DNA of 64,000 nt from a bacterium. Its GTDB lineage: Bacteria; Myxococcota_A; Polyangia; Nannocystales; Nannocystaceae. Numbering within the stretch: the first letter of the stretch is position 1; each line of letters begins with the position of its first letter. Made by a program: the position numbers and the translations under genes. The stretch is from the NCBI GenBank assembly GCA_024742475.1, contig JANSYI010000010.1:170645-234644 (forward strand), in the 5' to 3' direction. A model generated the notes under the pieces. It did no database searches. It was not told where the DNA came from and worked only from the letters and a program-made list of their open reading frames with translations. Of the stretch, positions 8,243 to 17,933 are shown piece by piece.

Positions 8243-9148
8243 TCAGCCGTCCACCTGGACCGCGAACGCGCGCCAGCTCGCCCCGCCGCGCGCGTCGGTG
8301 ACGACGACCCACCCGGACACGACGCCCTCCTCGGCGGGCGCGAGCCACGAGACGACGACGGGCTCGTCGGGGTCATCACCGGGCGACACGATCACCTGAC
8401 CTCGCTCGAGTTCACCGCCCGTGACGAAGAACTCGAAGCGCAGCCACTCGCGCTCGTCGACGAGGACGCCGCCCCCCGCGTCATAGCGGACGTACGCCTC
8501 GGCCGCCGTCTGGCCAGCCACGACCTGGAGGTCCACCCACGCCCCCGCGGCGACGGCCACGGGGGCGTCGCCGAGGGGTCGCGCGTCCGGGTCGCGCAGG
8601 ACGATCGACTCGATCTCGGGGTTGCGGTTGAGCGCGTAGCGGTCTTCGTACGCCTCGAAGATCGCCCGCGTGACGCCGGGAAGATCGCAGCGGATCCGTA
8701 GGGCGCCGAAGGACGACGCGTCGGCCACCTCGGCGCGCATCGGCACGAAGTAGCCGCCGCTCGCGTCGGGGTCGGAAGGGCGCTGCGGCACCCCGTCGTC
8801 TTCGGTCGGCGGAACGTTGGGGCCGAACCGCGCGCACGCGTCGGAGAGCACGGACCACGACGCTCCGGCGGGCTCGAGCGCGTCCCCCTCGAGACATCGC
8901 TGGGTCACCGCAGTGCGCTCGGCCGCCGTGCGCGGCCGCGTGCAGACGCTCCACGACGGCGCCGCGGTCACGTTTCCATCCGGCGATGCCACCAGCGCCG
9001 AGAGCTGCACGACCTCGCCAGGCCGCGCTTCGGCGGGCTCGGCCGCGATGCCCAACACCCGCGTCTGCTCCACGCGCCACGGCGCGTCTTCGAAGCGGGG
9101 CGTGCACGCGCCCAGCCCGAGGGCCACGAGCACGGCCAGACGCCTCAC
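8243..9148 (-). CDS. lipoprotein at the end of the TonB/porin operon
   Basis: 301 residues from GTG at 9148, preceded by GGAGGT at 9155-9160 at good spacing; the GTG overlaps the TonB-dependent receptor stop by four bases. The leader VRRLAVLVALGLGAC is a clear lipobox. The mature part begins with a beta-rich domain (RVLGIAAEPAEARPGEVVQL) like the Ig-type openings of myxobacterial surface lipoproteins, with several cysteines, and ends in a domain with VVVSWLAPAEEGVVSGWVVV. Coupling to the receptor gene suggests a surface or periplasmic accessory role in the same uptake system. No named family. Confidence 0.75.
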   Translation of the reverse strand: MRRLAVLVALGLGACTPRFEDAPWRVEQTRVLGIAAEPAEARPGEVVQLSALVASPDGNVTAAPSWSVCTRPRTAAERTAVTQRCLEGDALEPAGASWSVLSDACARFGPNVPPTEDDGVPQRPSDPDASGGYFVPMRAEVADASSFGALRIRCDLPGVTRAIFEAYEDRYALNRNPEIESIVLRDPDARPLGDAPVAVAAGAWVDLQVVAGQTAAEAYVRYDAGGGVLVDEREWLRFEFFVTGGELERGQVIVSPGDDPDEPVVVSWLAPAEEGVVSGWVVVTDARGGASWRAFAVQVDG

Positions 9149-11475
9149 GTGCGCACCTCCAGACCGAGCAGCGGCAGGATCGGAAGACCTCGCACCACGC
9201 CACGCTGGCCATAGTCGACGCTGTAGAAGAACTCGTAGGCGTTGGTGCGGTGGGTGGCGTTTTGCACGTCGAGCCACACCGACAGCGCGGCCCTCGACCA
9301 TCGATGCGCGTACGCGGCCCGAAGCGAGAGCTCGAAGAACGTCGGCAAGCGCTGGGTGTTGTGCGTCCCGAAGACCGGGTCCCACGCGGCGGCGCGCACA
9401 TTGGGGACCGCAGCGTCGACCGGCGTCCTGGGAAAGCCCGAGGTGAGCGTGGCCCGTCCGCCCACGGACACGCCGCTGCGATGCCTCCACCCGAGCACGG
9501 CCGTCAGCAGGTGAGGCTGGTCGAAGTCGGATCTTCGCCACGCGTCGGCACCCGGGTCGCGTCGCTGTGAACGCGTCCACGCGTAGACCAAGCGGGCATC
9601 GATGGCGTCGGTCGGTCGAGCCGTCACCGCGAGCTGCCCTCCGAAGCTGCGCCCGCGGCCCTCGCTGAGCAGCAGCTGCGCGGTCGGGGGCGTCGCGTCG
9701 GGGTGCCGGCCGGTGCGGGCTTGGCTGCGGATGAAGAAGCCCGTCGCCCCCATCGACAGCCAGCGTACCGGGCTGCCTTCACCGCCGAGCACCGCGTGGT
9801 CGGCCGTCGCGGGCGTGAGCTTCGGGTTGCCGAAGATCGGGCTCAAATCAGCGGCGTTGGGCGCCTGGGTGTAGCGCCCTCCCGCGACGAACCAGCGCAA
9901 CGCATCGAGCGGCGACCAGACCAGCTCACCGCGGGGCATGAGCGCGAGCTCGACGTCGGCGTACCCGACCTCGGGCTCGACCGGCCGTACGGGGAGGATG
10001 CGGTCGCCCGTTTGCACCATCGGCTCCACCCGCAGGCCGGGCTCGAGCCTCCAGCGGCCGTTTCCCCACGAGAATGCCGTGGTGACGTGGGCCGCCATCG
10101 ATCCCTGGGTCGACCTCCACGCATCGCTCCCCACCCGGTCTCCGGGATGCTGCCCGTACACGATGATGTCACCCTCGCGCGCGGGCAGAGTCAGCGCCCC
10201 CTCGCGGCGGAGCGCGGCCCGGGCGAGCTCCGCGTCGATTCCCCAGCGAAGCTCGAGCCAGGATCGCAGCGGACGCTGCTGGGCCAGCCGCACGCCGCCG
10301 CGCCAGGTGTCTGTCCGAGCCCCCACGGCGACGGTGGTGAAGTCCTGCCGGGTGCGGTCACGGTCGACCCCGAACCACGTGGCGACCTCGGCGGTGCTGC
10401 CGTCGGTGCCCGTCCACGCCAGGCGCGTCCCCAGGCGATGAAAGCCCGCAAAGGCCCGCTCGGAGAAGGCGACGTCGTCGGTCCGCGCCGGCAGGGTCCG
10501 CGTGACACGGTCTTCGGCGCCCAACCCCAGCACCGTCAGCGTGAGGTCCGAGCGCAGCGCGACGTCGGCACGGCTCTGGTAGTCCCAGCTCTCCGGCAGC
10601 GGGACGACCTCGCGGGTGGAGGTCGGCGCGACGCGGCCGAACGTCTGGGTCAGCACGCTGCGCCTTGCCGCGATGGAGAGGTGTCCTCGCTCCCCGGCGA
10701 ACGTGTCGACCCCGGCGCCCACGTCGATCGGGTCGAGGCGGGCATACGCGCCCAGTCGCTCCGCGCGCTCAGGCGGGCCCGCGCTGGACACGAGCACGAG
10801 TCCCCCGATTGCCCGCCCGTACGCGGGCCCGAAGCCGCCGGGCACGACCGAGACGGTGTCGACCCTGGGCGAGGGCACGACCGACCGCCCGCCGCCGAGG
10901 TGGAACAGGCGCGGGACGAGGATCCAATCGACCTGCCGGCGCGTGTCCGAGGGTGCCGAGCCCCAAAGGACCAGTTCCCCGGTCCCCAGCGACGGGCGCC
11001 CGACGCCCCCGAGCACCTGCGCGGCCTTGATGGCGTCGCCCTGGCTGCCGGCGATGCGCTCGCCCTCGTCCCCGCGCAGCTCCGCCCGCGTGGCCTCGAC
11101 GGGGGTCGTGACCAGCTGCACGGTCTCCTCCTCGTCGATGTCCGAGGAGACCGGAGGCGGGAGCGGCTGCGCCTCGAACACGTAGACGAACTCGATCTCG
11201 ACTGGGATCGGCGTGTCCCCTTCGAGGGCTGGGCTGAAGCGGAAGCGACGCGCCGCATCGAGGGCCGCGGCGTCGAACGCTTCGCCCCCAGACTCCACCA
11301 CGCGCACCTCCTGCACGACGCCCTGCGCGTCGATGACGAGCGCCAGCACGACCTGCGCTACGGCGTCGGGCTCGACGCCCGCGGGCCGGGTGGCTTCGAC
11401 ATCGTCGAGACGCTCGGGCGGGACGATCGGAGGCGAGAGCGCGAGGACGCCCGCGAGCAGAACGGACGCCGACAC
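9145..11475 (-). CDS. TonB-dependent outer-membrane receptor with N-terminal TonB-C-like domain
   Basis: 776 residues from a GTG at 11475. After a signal peptide, residues of about 40-110 look like a TonB C-terminal domain (AQVVLALVIDAQGVVQEVRV, FDAAALDAARRFRFSPA). A plug region follows (VDWILVPRLFHLGGG, then SVVPGGFGPAYGRAIGGLV, a typical plug element) and then a long beta-barrel ending LLGLEVRT. TonB-dependent receptors import scarce ligands across the outer membrane using energy from TonB-ExbB-ExbD. ExbBD are not in the window. The TonB-like domain probably serves as a signalling or stabilising module. The gene abuts tonB with no spacer. Confidence 0.85.
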   Translation of the reverse strand: MSASVLLAGVLALSPPIVPPERLDDVEATRPAGVEPDAVAQVVLALVIDAQGVVQEVRVVESGGEAFDAAALDAARRFRFSPALEGDTPIPVEIEFVYVFEAQPLPPPVSSDIDEEETVQLVTTPVEATRAELRGDEGERIAGSQGDAIKAAQVLGGVGRPSLGTGELVLWGSAPSDTRRQVDWILVPRLFHLGGGRSVVPSPRVDTVSVVPGGFGPAYGRAIGGLVLVSSAGPPERAERLGAYARLDPIDVGAGVDTFAGERGHLSIAARRSVLTQTFGRVAPTSTREVVPLPESWDYQSRADVALRSDLTLTVLGLGAEDRVTRTLPARTDDVAFSERAFAGFHRLGTRLAWTGTDGSTAEVATWFGVDRDRTRQDFTTVAVGARTDTWRGGVRLAQQRPLRSWLELRWGIDAELARAALRREGALTLPAREGDIIVYGQHPGDRVGSDAWRSTQGSMAAHVTTAFSWGNGRWRLEPGLRVEPMVQTGDRILPVRPVEPEVGYADVELALMPRGELVWSPLDALRWFVAGGRYTQAPNAADLSPIFGNPKLTPATADHAVLGGEGSPVRWLSMGATGFFIRSQARTGRHPDATPPTAQLLLSEGRGRSFGGQLAVTARPTDAIDARLVYAWTRSQRRDPGADAWRRSDFDQPHLLTAVLGWRHRSGVSVGGRATLTSGFPRTPVDAAVPNVRAAAWDPVFGTHNTQRLPTFFELSLRAAYAHRWSRAALSVWLDVQNATHRTNAYEFFYSVDYGQRGVVRGLPILPLLGLEVRT

Positions 11476-12251
<776 letters not shown>

Positions 12252-12255
<4 letters not shown>

Positions 12256-13142
12256 TCCACCTCGAACTCCAGCACGAGCAACCCCGGAGGATCGCCGTCT
12301 CGAGCATGTTTGCGGGCGTCGAACCGGTACATCGTCGCCCCGGCGCCCGCGATGGAGTCCTCGCCCTGCACGACGCCGACCTCGAGGTTGACGGCCTCCA
12401 CGTCGCACGCCGAGAACAGCTCGGCATAGACGCGGTACGTCCCCCGCGGCGGCGTGATCTCCCAGATCACGTTTTCGCGGTTGCGGAGGTCGAGACCGCA
12501 GTGCTGATTCGAGTCGTAGTCGTGATAGCCGCCGAGCATCGCGCCATCGGGCGGCGTGATCATGCCGGGGATCGGCTCGTTGGCGTTGGTGTTCTTGGGA
12601 CCGACGACCACGCCCGAAGGCAACTCGACGTGCAGGTCGAGATCGACCGGCGCGTCCCATGCCAACGAGACGAGCAGCTGCGAGGGCGGGATGTCGGAAG
12701 AGACCTCGAACGTACGCACCACCACTTGCCCCGCCCTGCCCTCGCCGTCGACCGCCTGCAGCTCGACGTCGACCTGCTCGGACGCGATCGAATGCGCGAA
12801 CTCGAGCTCGGCGCCGAAGAGCAGCTCGTCGGCGATGACGAAGTCGAAGCCGTCGGGCGCGACCTGCCAGTGGTGGGGGTCTCCCGCCGCGTGCACGAGC
12901 AGCGAGACGCCCTGGGCCCCGAGGCGTCCGCCCAGCTGCACCGTGCCCTCCCCGCGCCGTACGACCAGCTGGGGCGTGCTGACCTGGGTCACGGCCGGCC
13001 CGCCACCAGGCGGCAACAACCCGCCGCGCTGCAGCGAGGCGTCCGCGACCCGCACCGCAAGGCCCAACCCCATCCCGGGCAGCGACGGATCTTCGCCGCA
13101 GGCTCCGACGAGCAGCGCCACACACAGCGCCCATCGACGCAT
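12252..13142 (-). CDS. lipoprotein with DUF2135/YfaP-like domain
   Basis: 296 residues. Signal and lipobox are LLVGAC. The C-terminal half contains SLAWDAPVDLDLHVELPSG, then NANEPIPGMI and GTYRVYAELFSAC. This pattern (WDxPxDLDLHV...P.G...Y) is the core of DUF2135/YfaP-like beta-sandwich domains found on bacterial surface proteins. An Asp-rich edge there may bind calcium, by family resemblance only. It is sandwiched between the porin gene (one-base overlap) and tonB (four-base overlap), so it is surely co-translated with the uptake machinery. Ligand unknown. Confidence 0.8.
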
Positions 13143-14545
13143 CAGAACGCCACCTCCGCCCGCACGCGAAACACGTCGTTGTCGAGCTTGGCCGGGCGAC
13201 CATTGGGGTCACGGCCGAGGTCGTTGTCGATCTGCCAGGCGTACTCGACGAGCAGCCGGGCTCGAATCGCGCTCGAGTGACGGAGATAGCCCGAGACGCC
13301 AGAGGTCAGAGTGCGAAACCTGCGGCGGGTGACGACGACCGTGCCCTCGTACGGCTCGAGCCTGTCGAGCTGCGGGTAGTACTCGTCGTAGCGGACCCCC
13401 ACGCCTGCGTGGCGGGTGAGCGCCTGGACGAGCCCGGCATACCAGCCGATACCCCGCTGGTCTCGGCCGAGCAGCACGGGGTCGGCGATCGCCACCTGGC
13501 GGTCGTAGTTGTTCAGATACGCGAACTCGCCGTAGACCAACAGCTCGCCCAGCGCGGGGAGGTCAGCACGGAACTGGGCGTCGGCGCCGACGGCCCAGCG
13601 CGAGAAGTTCTCCGAGGGTCGCCCCGCGCTGCCGGGGATCGGGATGAGCTCGGCGAGCGTCACCCTGCCGTCTTCGTTGAGGTCGACCCACTCGAAGTCG
13701 TCCTTCGTCGGCGGGGTGCCGGCGGAGAACCCCTTGCCGCGCATGAAGGAGAAGCCCATTGCGGCGTCGAGCCAGCCGAAGACGTCGTCGCGAATGTGCA
13801 GCCTCCCCGCGAGGTCCTTGGCCCGGTTCGGATCGCGAAACCCGAACCCCGGCGCCTCGGTGGGCTGACCGTTGTAGATTCCCAAGACCCAGTGCAGGGC
13901 CCACACGTTGCCCGAGATCGCCGCGCCCGCGTCGAAGACGCCCGGCACCAGCGCTTCGGACATCAGCGTGCGCTCGCCGAAGAAGCGCTGGCCGTCCGTC
14001 TCTCCGTAGAGTTCGAAGCCGAACGGGACGCGGAGCAGTCCGGCGGAGACCCGGACCAACGGCGGGTTGCCGTCCTTGCCCGGAAGCTGCGCGTGCACGT
14101 CGGCGGTCAGCGGCCGAACGGGGCCGCCGCGGCTGAAGAACTCCGCCACCCCGCGCACGCCGAAGTACCGCCAATCCGCCGCGCCGCCGATGCGAGCGTT
14201 GCGAAGCAGGAAGCCATCCTCGTTGAGCGGCTGGGCCGACCCGTCGTCGAGCTGGTCCTCGGACCGCTGCAGCATGAGGAAGTCGGTCTGCAGCAGCCCG
14301 AACACCCGGGTCTTCGGTTTCCATCCCGCCGGCTTGGCTGCAGCCGGCGCAGGCGCATCGCGGACGACCGGGGCCACGTCCACCGTAGGAGCCGCGTCCA
14401 CCGTAGGGGCCGCCTCCACGGTCTCAACCTCGTCCACGACGGCCTCGACCTCGTCCACGGCCTCGACCTCGTCGGGCTGTGGCGCCGAGGCGAGCACCGC
14501 TGCCCGAAGCAGCCACGAGGCCAGAGCCGAGTACGATGCGCTCAC
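13142..14545 (-). CDS. OprO/OprP-like outer-membrane porin
   Basis: 467 residues. After the signal comes a Val/Glu/Ala/Asp-rich linker built on repeats of EAVDEVE and APTVDAAPTVD, then the porin domain: LQTDFLMLQRSED, LLRNARIGG, GVRGVAEFFS, LLRVPFGFELYGE, and so on to a terminal aromatic residue (VRAEVAF), as expected for BAM-dependent insertion. The LRRARxG/P.G.E features and overall length fit the phosphate-selective porin family (OprO/OprP). Family members pass small anions. It neighbours a PstS-like binding protein and, divergently, an oxyanion ABC transporter, which supports anion uptake. Anion specificity cannot be read from the sequence. Confidence 0.8.
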   Translation of the reverse strand: MSASYSALASWLLRAAVLASAPQPDEVEAVDEVEAVVDEVETVEAAPTVDAAPTVDVAPVVRDAPAPAAAKPAGWKPKTRVFGLLQTDFLMLQRSEDQLDDGSAQPLNEDGFLLRNARIGGAADWRYFGVRGVAEFFSRGGPVRPLTADVHAQLPGKDGNPPLVRVSAGLLRVPFGFELYGETDGQRFFGERTLMSEALVPGVFDAGAAISGNVWALHWVLGIYNGQPTEAPGFGFRDPNRAKDLAGRLHIRDDVFGWLDAAMGFSFMRGKGFSAGTPPTKDDFEWVDLNEDGRVTLAELIPIPGSAGRPSENFSRWAVGADAQFRADLPALGELLVYGEFAYLNNYDRQVAIADPVLLGRDQRGIGWYAGLVQALTRHAGVGVRYDEYYPQLDRLEPYEGTVVVTRRRFRTLTSGVSGYLRHSSAIRARLLVEYAWQIDNDLGRDPNGRPAKLDNDVFRVRAEVAF

Positions 14546-14564
14546 GAGGTCGACGTTCTACCCG

Positions 14565-14831
14565 CTAGGGCAGGTTTTCGGGGCCAGGATCGCCGGGGTG
14601 CTGCGGCACCTTCTCCACGACCTCGACGTCGTCTTCGAGCGGCGCGTTGAAGAGCGCGGCCTGCTCGGGGTTGGGCCCCTGAGGGTCGCACTCGAGCGCG
14701 GCGTCGGTGTCGCTTTCCGAGCTATCGTCGGTGTCGGCACCCTCGTCTCCCTCGCCGCCGTCACAGGCGGTCAGGCACAGCGACCCCGCGAGGGTCGCGA
14801 TCACGGTCCAAGAAAGCATCGTCGTCTTCAT
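14565..14831 (-). CDS. small acidic lipoprotein
   Basis: 88 residues from ATG at 14831, preceded by AAGGACGAG at good distance. The leader MKTTMLSWTVIATLAGSLCL ends in the lipobox LTAC. The mature part is short, very acidic and probably disordered (DGGEGDEGADTDDSSESD), ending with VVEKVPQHPGDPGPENLP. No domain is recognisable. It lies between the PstS-like binding protein gene and the porin gene in the same orientation, so it may be an accessory or linker lipoprotein of the uptake operon. Confidence 0.7.
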   Translation of the reverse strand: MKTTMLSWTVIATLAGSLCLTACDGGEGDEGADTDDSSESDTDAALECDPQGPNPEQAALFNAPLEDDVEVVEKVPQHPGDPGPENLP

Positions 14832-14845
14832 GATCTCGTCCTTCG

Positions 14846-16069
14846 TTAGCGGGGTTCGCAGTAGCCGAAGCGGCACTCGCCGTCGCATTCGTCGCTGGTG
14901 GTGCAGGGTGTGCAGCCGCTGTCGATGCCGTTCTCCTCGAGGAAGAAGCAGTCGCACGGTGCGGGGTGCTCGAAGGGCATGATGACGCCGCCGTCGACCT
15001 CGCGCTGCACGTGCATGGCGCAGCTGGGCACGTTGCCTACGCCAATGACCGCTCCGGCCACGTCGACGCCGTCGATCTCGGTCGAACCGTTCATCAGATC
15101 GACGAACAGCTGCGCCCGCGCGGCCGCGTCGTCGCCGTTGTCCGAGACGGGGTTGCCCGCACCATCGACGCGAAGGACGAAGCGCAGGTTGGTCCAGATC
15201 GGGTAGTGACCATCACGCACGTTCCGCTTGTCGCGGGACGTCGAGGTGGAGTCGGGGTAGAGCGCCCCGAGGCAGCCGTTGAAGGGCTGGAACGCGAGGA
15301 CGCGCATGTCGTCGGCCGCGGCCTCCCACTTGCTGCTATTGAGGATGCCCAAGACGCGCTCGGCGTTGCCGGTGGTGTTCTCCGCGATGACCGCGTCACG
15401 CACGTCGGAGGAGCCTTGGTGACCCGTCAGCGCACCGTTCCACATCGTGCCTGCGATGCCGACGTTGGCGCCGATGGTCAGCTGCGTGCTCGAGCCCGGG
15501 TTGCGGACCAGCACGAAGTTCGGGTCCGTCCACGGCTCGACCTGGCGGTCTTCTTCTCCGCCGAACTTGAGGATGTAGTAGGCCTCGGTGGCGGTGATCG
15601 CCGTCTGCGAGGAGTTTCGAGGCACCACGAAGCCCAGCGTCTCGACGTACGAGGGCACCTCGAACATGTCGGCGGGAGGCTCTTCGCCGCCCAGGCAGGT
15701 CGCGCCGCCGACGTCCATGGCCGACAGATCCGAGTGCAGCTCGACGTCCGTCGGCATGTTGCACGAGCCCTGCGTTCCGTCCGCATCGTAGTAGATGGCG
15801 GTGCCGGTCAGCGGCATCTGCTCGCGGTGAATGTCGTAGGTGATGCACGACGACAGCGGGAAATGCACGATGGTCATCGCGTCATCACCCATGATCGCCG
15901 GGTCGGCGAGCTGCGGCGAAAGCTCGGCGAGCAGCGACTCGAGCAGCGTGGTCGCGGGAAAGTAGACGGGGTTGGGCAGCGTCGTGCAGTCGACGGGAGG
16001 CTCGCCCCCTTGGGTGGACTGGGGCGACCCGAGCCCTGCGGCTGCGGCAAGCAAGAACGTGGCAAACAT
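14846..16069 (-). CDS. PstS-like periplasmic binding protein with Cys-rich tail
   Basis: 407 residues with a signal peptide (MFATFLLAAAAGLG). The body resembles the PstS class of periplasmic binding proteins as they appear in myxobacteria: NPVYFPATTLLESLLAELSP (the first ligand loop), TGTAIYYDADGTQGSC, AMDVGGATC, LVRNPGSSTQLTI and DKRNVRDGHYPIW, the last being a recurring PstS segment. The final 40 residues (CDCFF, CTPCTTSDECDGECRFGYC) form a separate Cys-rich module. It heads the operon that includes the OprO/P-like porin and TonB genes. The binding-protein assignment is by pattern and is not certain; ligand unknown, phosphate or another oxyanion likely. Confidence 0.65.
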   Translation of the reverse strand: MFATFLLAAAAGLGSPQSTQGGEPPVDCTTLPNPVYFPATTLLESLLAELSPQLADPAIMGDDAMTIVHFPLSSCITYDIHREQMPLTGTAIYYDADGTQGSCNMPTDVELHSDLSAMDVGGATCLGGEEPPADMFEVPSYVETLGFVVPRNSSQTAITATEAYYILKFGGEEDRQVEPWTDPNFVLVRNPGSSTQLTIGANVGIAGTMWNGALTGHQGSSDVRDAVIAENTTGNAERVLGILNSSKWEAAADDMRVLAFQPFNGCLGALYPDSTSTSRDKRNVRDGHYPIWTNLRFVLRVDGAGNPVSDNGDDAAARAQLFVDLMNGSTEIDGVDVAGAVIGVGNVPSCAMHVQREVDGGVIMPFEHPAPCDCFFLEENGIDSGCTPCTTSDECDGECRFGYCEPR

Positions 16070-16251
16070 GGTGAACCTCGAAGCCGGCCGGATACCTCAG
16101 CTCCGACCGCGCGCTCAACCACACCATCGCGACGGACGCCCACGCCCAGCTAGGCGCCTCGAATCGACCTTATCAATGCGGCTCGCCCAACGCATCGATG
16201 AGATCCATGCACAGATGCGGGGGGTGGCGAGCTGCTGTAGGCTGCGCCGCG

Positions 16252-17184
16252 ATGAAGCGCCGCCGAATGTTGCAAGGGCTCGCTGCGTTGCCATGGTCGG
16301 CCACCGCGTGCGGGCGCAAGGACGGCACCGCGCTGCGCTTCTCGGGCATCCCCGACGGAGACAAGAGCGCCCTCAAAGAGGGATACGCTGCCGTCTCTGC
16401 GTACCTATCGAAGGCCATGGACATCCCTGTGCAGGCGACGCCCGTGCCCGACTACACCGCGGCCGTGACGGCGCTTGCCAACGGGGGCATCGATTTCGCG
16501 TGGCTCGGTGGCGTGACCACCGTGCAGGCCGAGCAGCGAACGCCCGACGGCGTCCACTTCGTGGCGGCGCGCGCGAGCGATCTCCACTTCAAGAGCTACA
16601 TCATCGGCAACGCTGCCGTCGCCGAGTCCTTGGGCCTGCAGCCGCTGACCTCCCGTGCCCCGGGCTCCCTCGCCAGCCTGGCCGCGCTCGCCACGTCCCT
16701 ACGAGGCCGACGGTTCAGCTTTGGTTCGAAGAGCTCCACCTCCGGACACGTCATGCCGCGCGCCTTCTTCAGCGATCCAGCCGTCGGTCTCGACCCCGAG
16801 TCCGACTTTGCTGGCGGCCCGGTCTACCAGGCCCAGGGCGGTCACGCGGCCACGCTGCGGGCGGTCGCGTCGAGGGCGGTCGACTTCGGCGTGCTCAACT
16901 TTGCCAGCTGGGAGCAGGCCGACCCCGCCCTCCAAGCCCAGGCGCCCGTGCTGGGCGTGACGCCCGAGTTCGTCGACTACTGCCTCGTCGCTCGGGGCTC
17001 CATGCCCAAGGCGCAGGCCGAGGCGCTCGCAGACGCTTTCCTTGCCCTCGACGCGTCCAACGAAGGACACGCTCCCGTGCTCGCCGCCTTTGCAGCCGAG
17101 CGCTTCGTCCGGGTCACGCCGTCGTCCTGGGACGGGATTCGCGACGTGCTGGCGTCGCTGCAGGACGCGGGTGCGCTGAAATGA
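16252..17184 (+). CDS. PhnD-like substrate-binding lipoprotein (phosphonate/phosphite/selenate-type ABC transporter)
   Basis: 310 residues from ATG at 16252. The leader MKRRRMLQGLAALPWSATAC combines a Tat-like RRRML motif with a lipobox, so it may be exported folded and then lipidated. The domain is the PhnD family of ABC binding proteins: RFSGIPDGDKSALKEGYAAV, PVPDYTAAVTALANGGIDFAW. The segment FAWLGGVTTVQAEQRTP followed by FKSYII is closer to the family annotated as putative selenate binding proteins (AWFGGLxGVQA...) than to classical phosphonate PhnD. It is followed by phnC- and phnE-like genes with four-base overlaps, so this is a complete importer for a small oxyanion. Confidence 0.8.
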   Translation: MKRRRMLQGLAALPWSATACGRKDGTALRFSGIPDGDKSALKEGYAAVSAYLSKAMDIPVQATPVPDYTAAVTALANGGIDFAWLGGVTTVQAEQRTPDGVHFVAARASDLHFKSYIIGNAAVAESLGLQPLTSRAPGSLASLAALATSLRGRRFSFGSKSSTSGHVMPRAFFSDPAVGLDPESDFAGGPVYQAQGGHAATLRAVASRAVDFGVLNFASWEQADPALQAQAPVLGVTPEFVDYCLVARGSMPKAQAEALADAFLALDASNEGHAPVLAAFAAERFVRVTPSSWDGIRDVLASLQDAGALK

Positions 17185-17933
17185 CCCCAGCGCTCGCCTT
17201 CGCCGACGTGCATCGGTCGTTCTCGACCGGACGGGGCGTGCGAGGCGTGACGGCGACGCTCGGTGCGGGCGAGGTGGTCGCGTTGGTCGGGCCCTCGGGC
17301 GCGGGCAAGTCCACCCTGCTGCGTCTGGCCGCCGGGGAGCTCGCGCCGGAGGCGGGCACGGTCTCGACGGGCGGCCACGACCTCGCAACGCTGCGCGGCG
17401 CAGCGTATCGATCCGCGTGCGACCGGGTGGGCATGCTGACCCAGCACGACAACCTCACGCCGGGGCTGAGCGTGCTGCACAACGTCATGGCCGGGCGCCT
17501 GGGTCGATGGCCTGCCTGGCTCGCGCTGCGCAACCGCCTGCGCCCTCGCGCCCCCGACGTCGCCGAGGTCGAGTCGATCCTGGACCGCCTCGAGCTCGGC
17601 GATCGACTCCACGCGGACCCGCGCGAGCTCTCCGGCGGAGAAGCCCAGCGCGTCGCCCTGGCGCGGCTGTCCTACCAGCGCCCCGACCTGTGGCTCGCCG
17701 ATGAGCCCACCGCCGGGCTGGACCCGCGGCTTCGCGCACGCGCCCTCGCGCTGCTCATCGAGCACGTGCGCGACGCGGAGGCGGCTGCGGTCGTGGCCCT
17801 GCACGACCTCGAGCTGCTCGACGCCGACGTCGACCGCGTGTGGGGACTTCGCGACGGCGCGCTGGTGTTCGACGGCACACCCGAGACGTTCGGCGCCGAC
17901 GCACGGCGCGAGCTCTACGAGGCGCGGCCATGA
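17181..17933 (+). CDS. ABC transporter ATP-binding subunit, PhnC-type
   Basis: 250 residues from ATG at 17181, overlapping the binding-protein stop (ATGA). All ATPase motifs are intact: Walker A GPSGAGKST, Q-loop region MLTQHDNLTPGLSVLHNV, signature LSGGEAQR, Walker B LWLADEP and the switch His in ALHDLELL. The sequence HNVMAGRLGR after the Q-loop is typical of PhnC (phosphonate-type importers). It should dimerise and energise the fused permease encoded immediately downstream. It is a full-length subunit, slightly shorter than most PhnC. Confidence 0.9.
   Translation: MTPALAFADVHRSFSTGRGVRGVTATLGAGEVVALVGPSGAGKSTLLRLAAGELAPEAGTVSTGGHDLATLRGAAYRSACDRVGMLTQHDNLTPGLSVLHNVMAGRLGRWPAWLALRNRLRPRAPDVAEVESILDRLELGDRLHADPRELSGGEAQRVALARLSYQRPDLWLADEPTAGLDPRLRARALALLIEHVRDAEAAAVVALHDLELLDADVDRVWGLRDGALVFDGTPETFGADARRELYEARP

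Noticed and set aside
14558..14957. Longer version of the small acidic lipoprotein (130 residues)
   Set aside because: The additional 42 residues overlap the PstS-like gene and have no signal; an RBS and signal fit the ATG at 14831.
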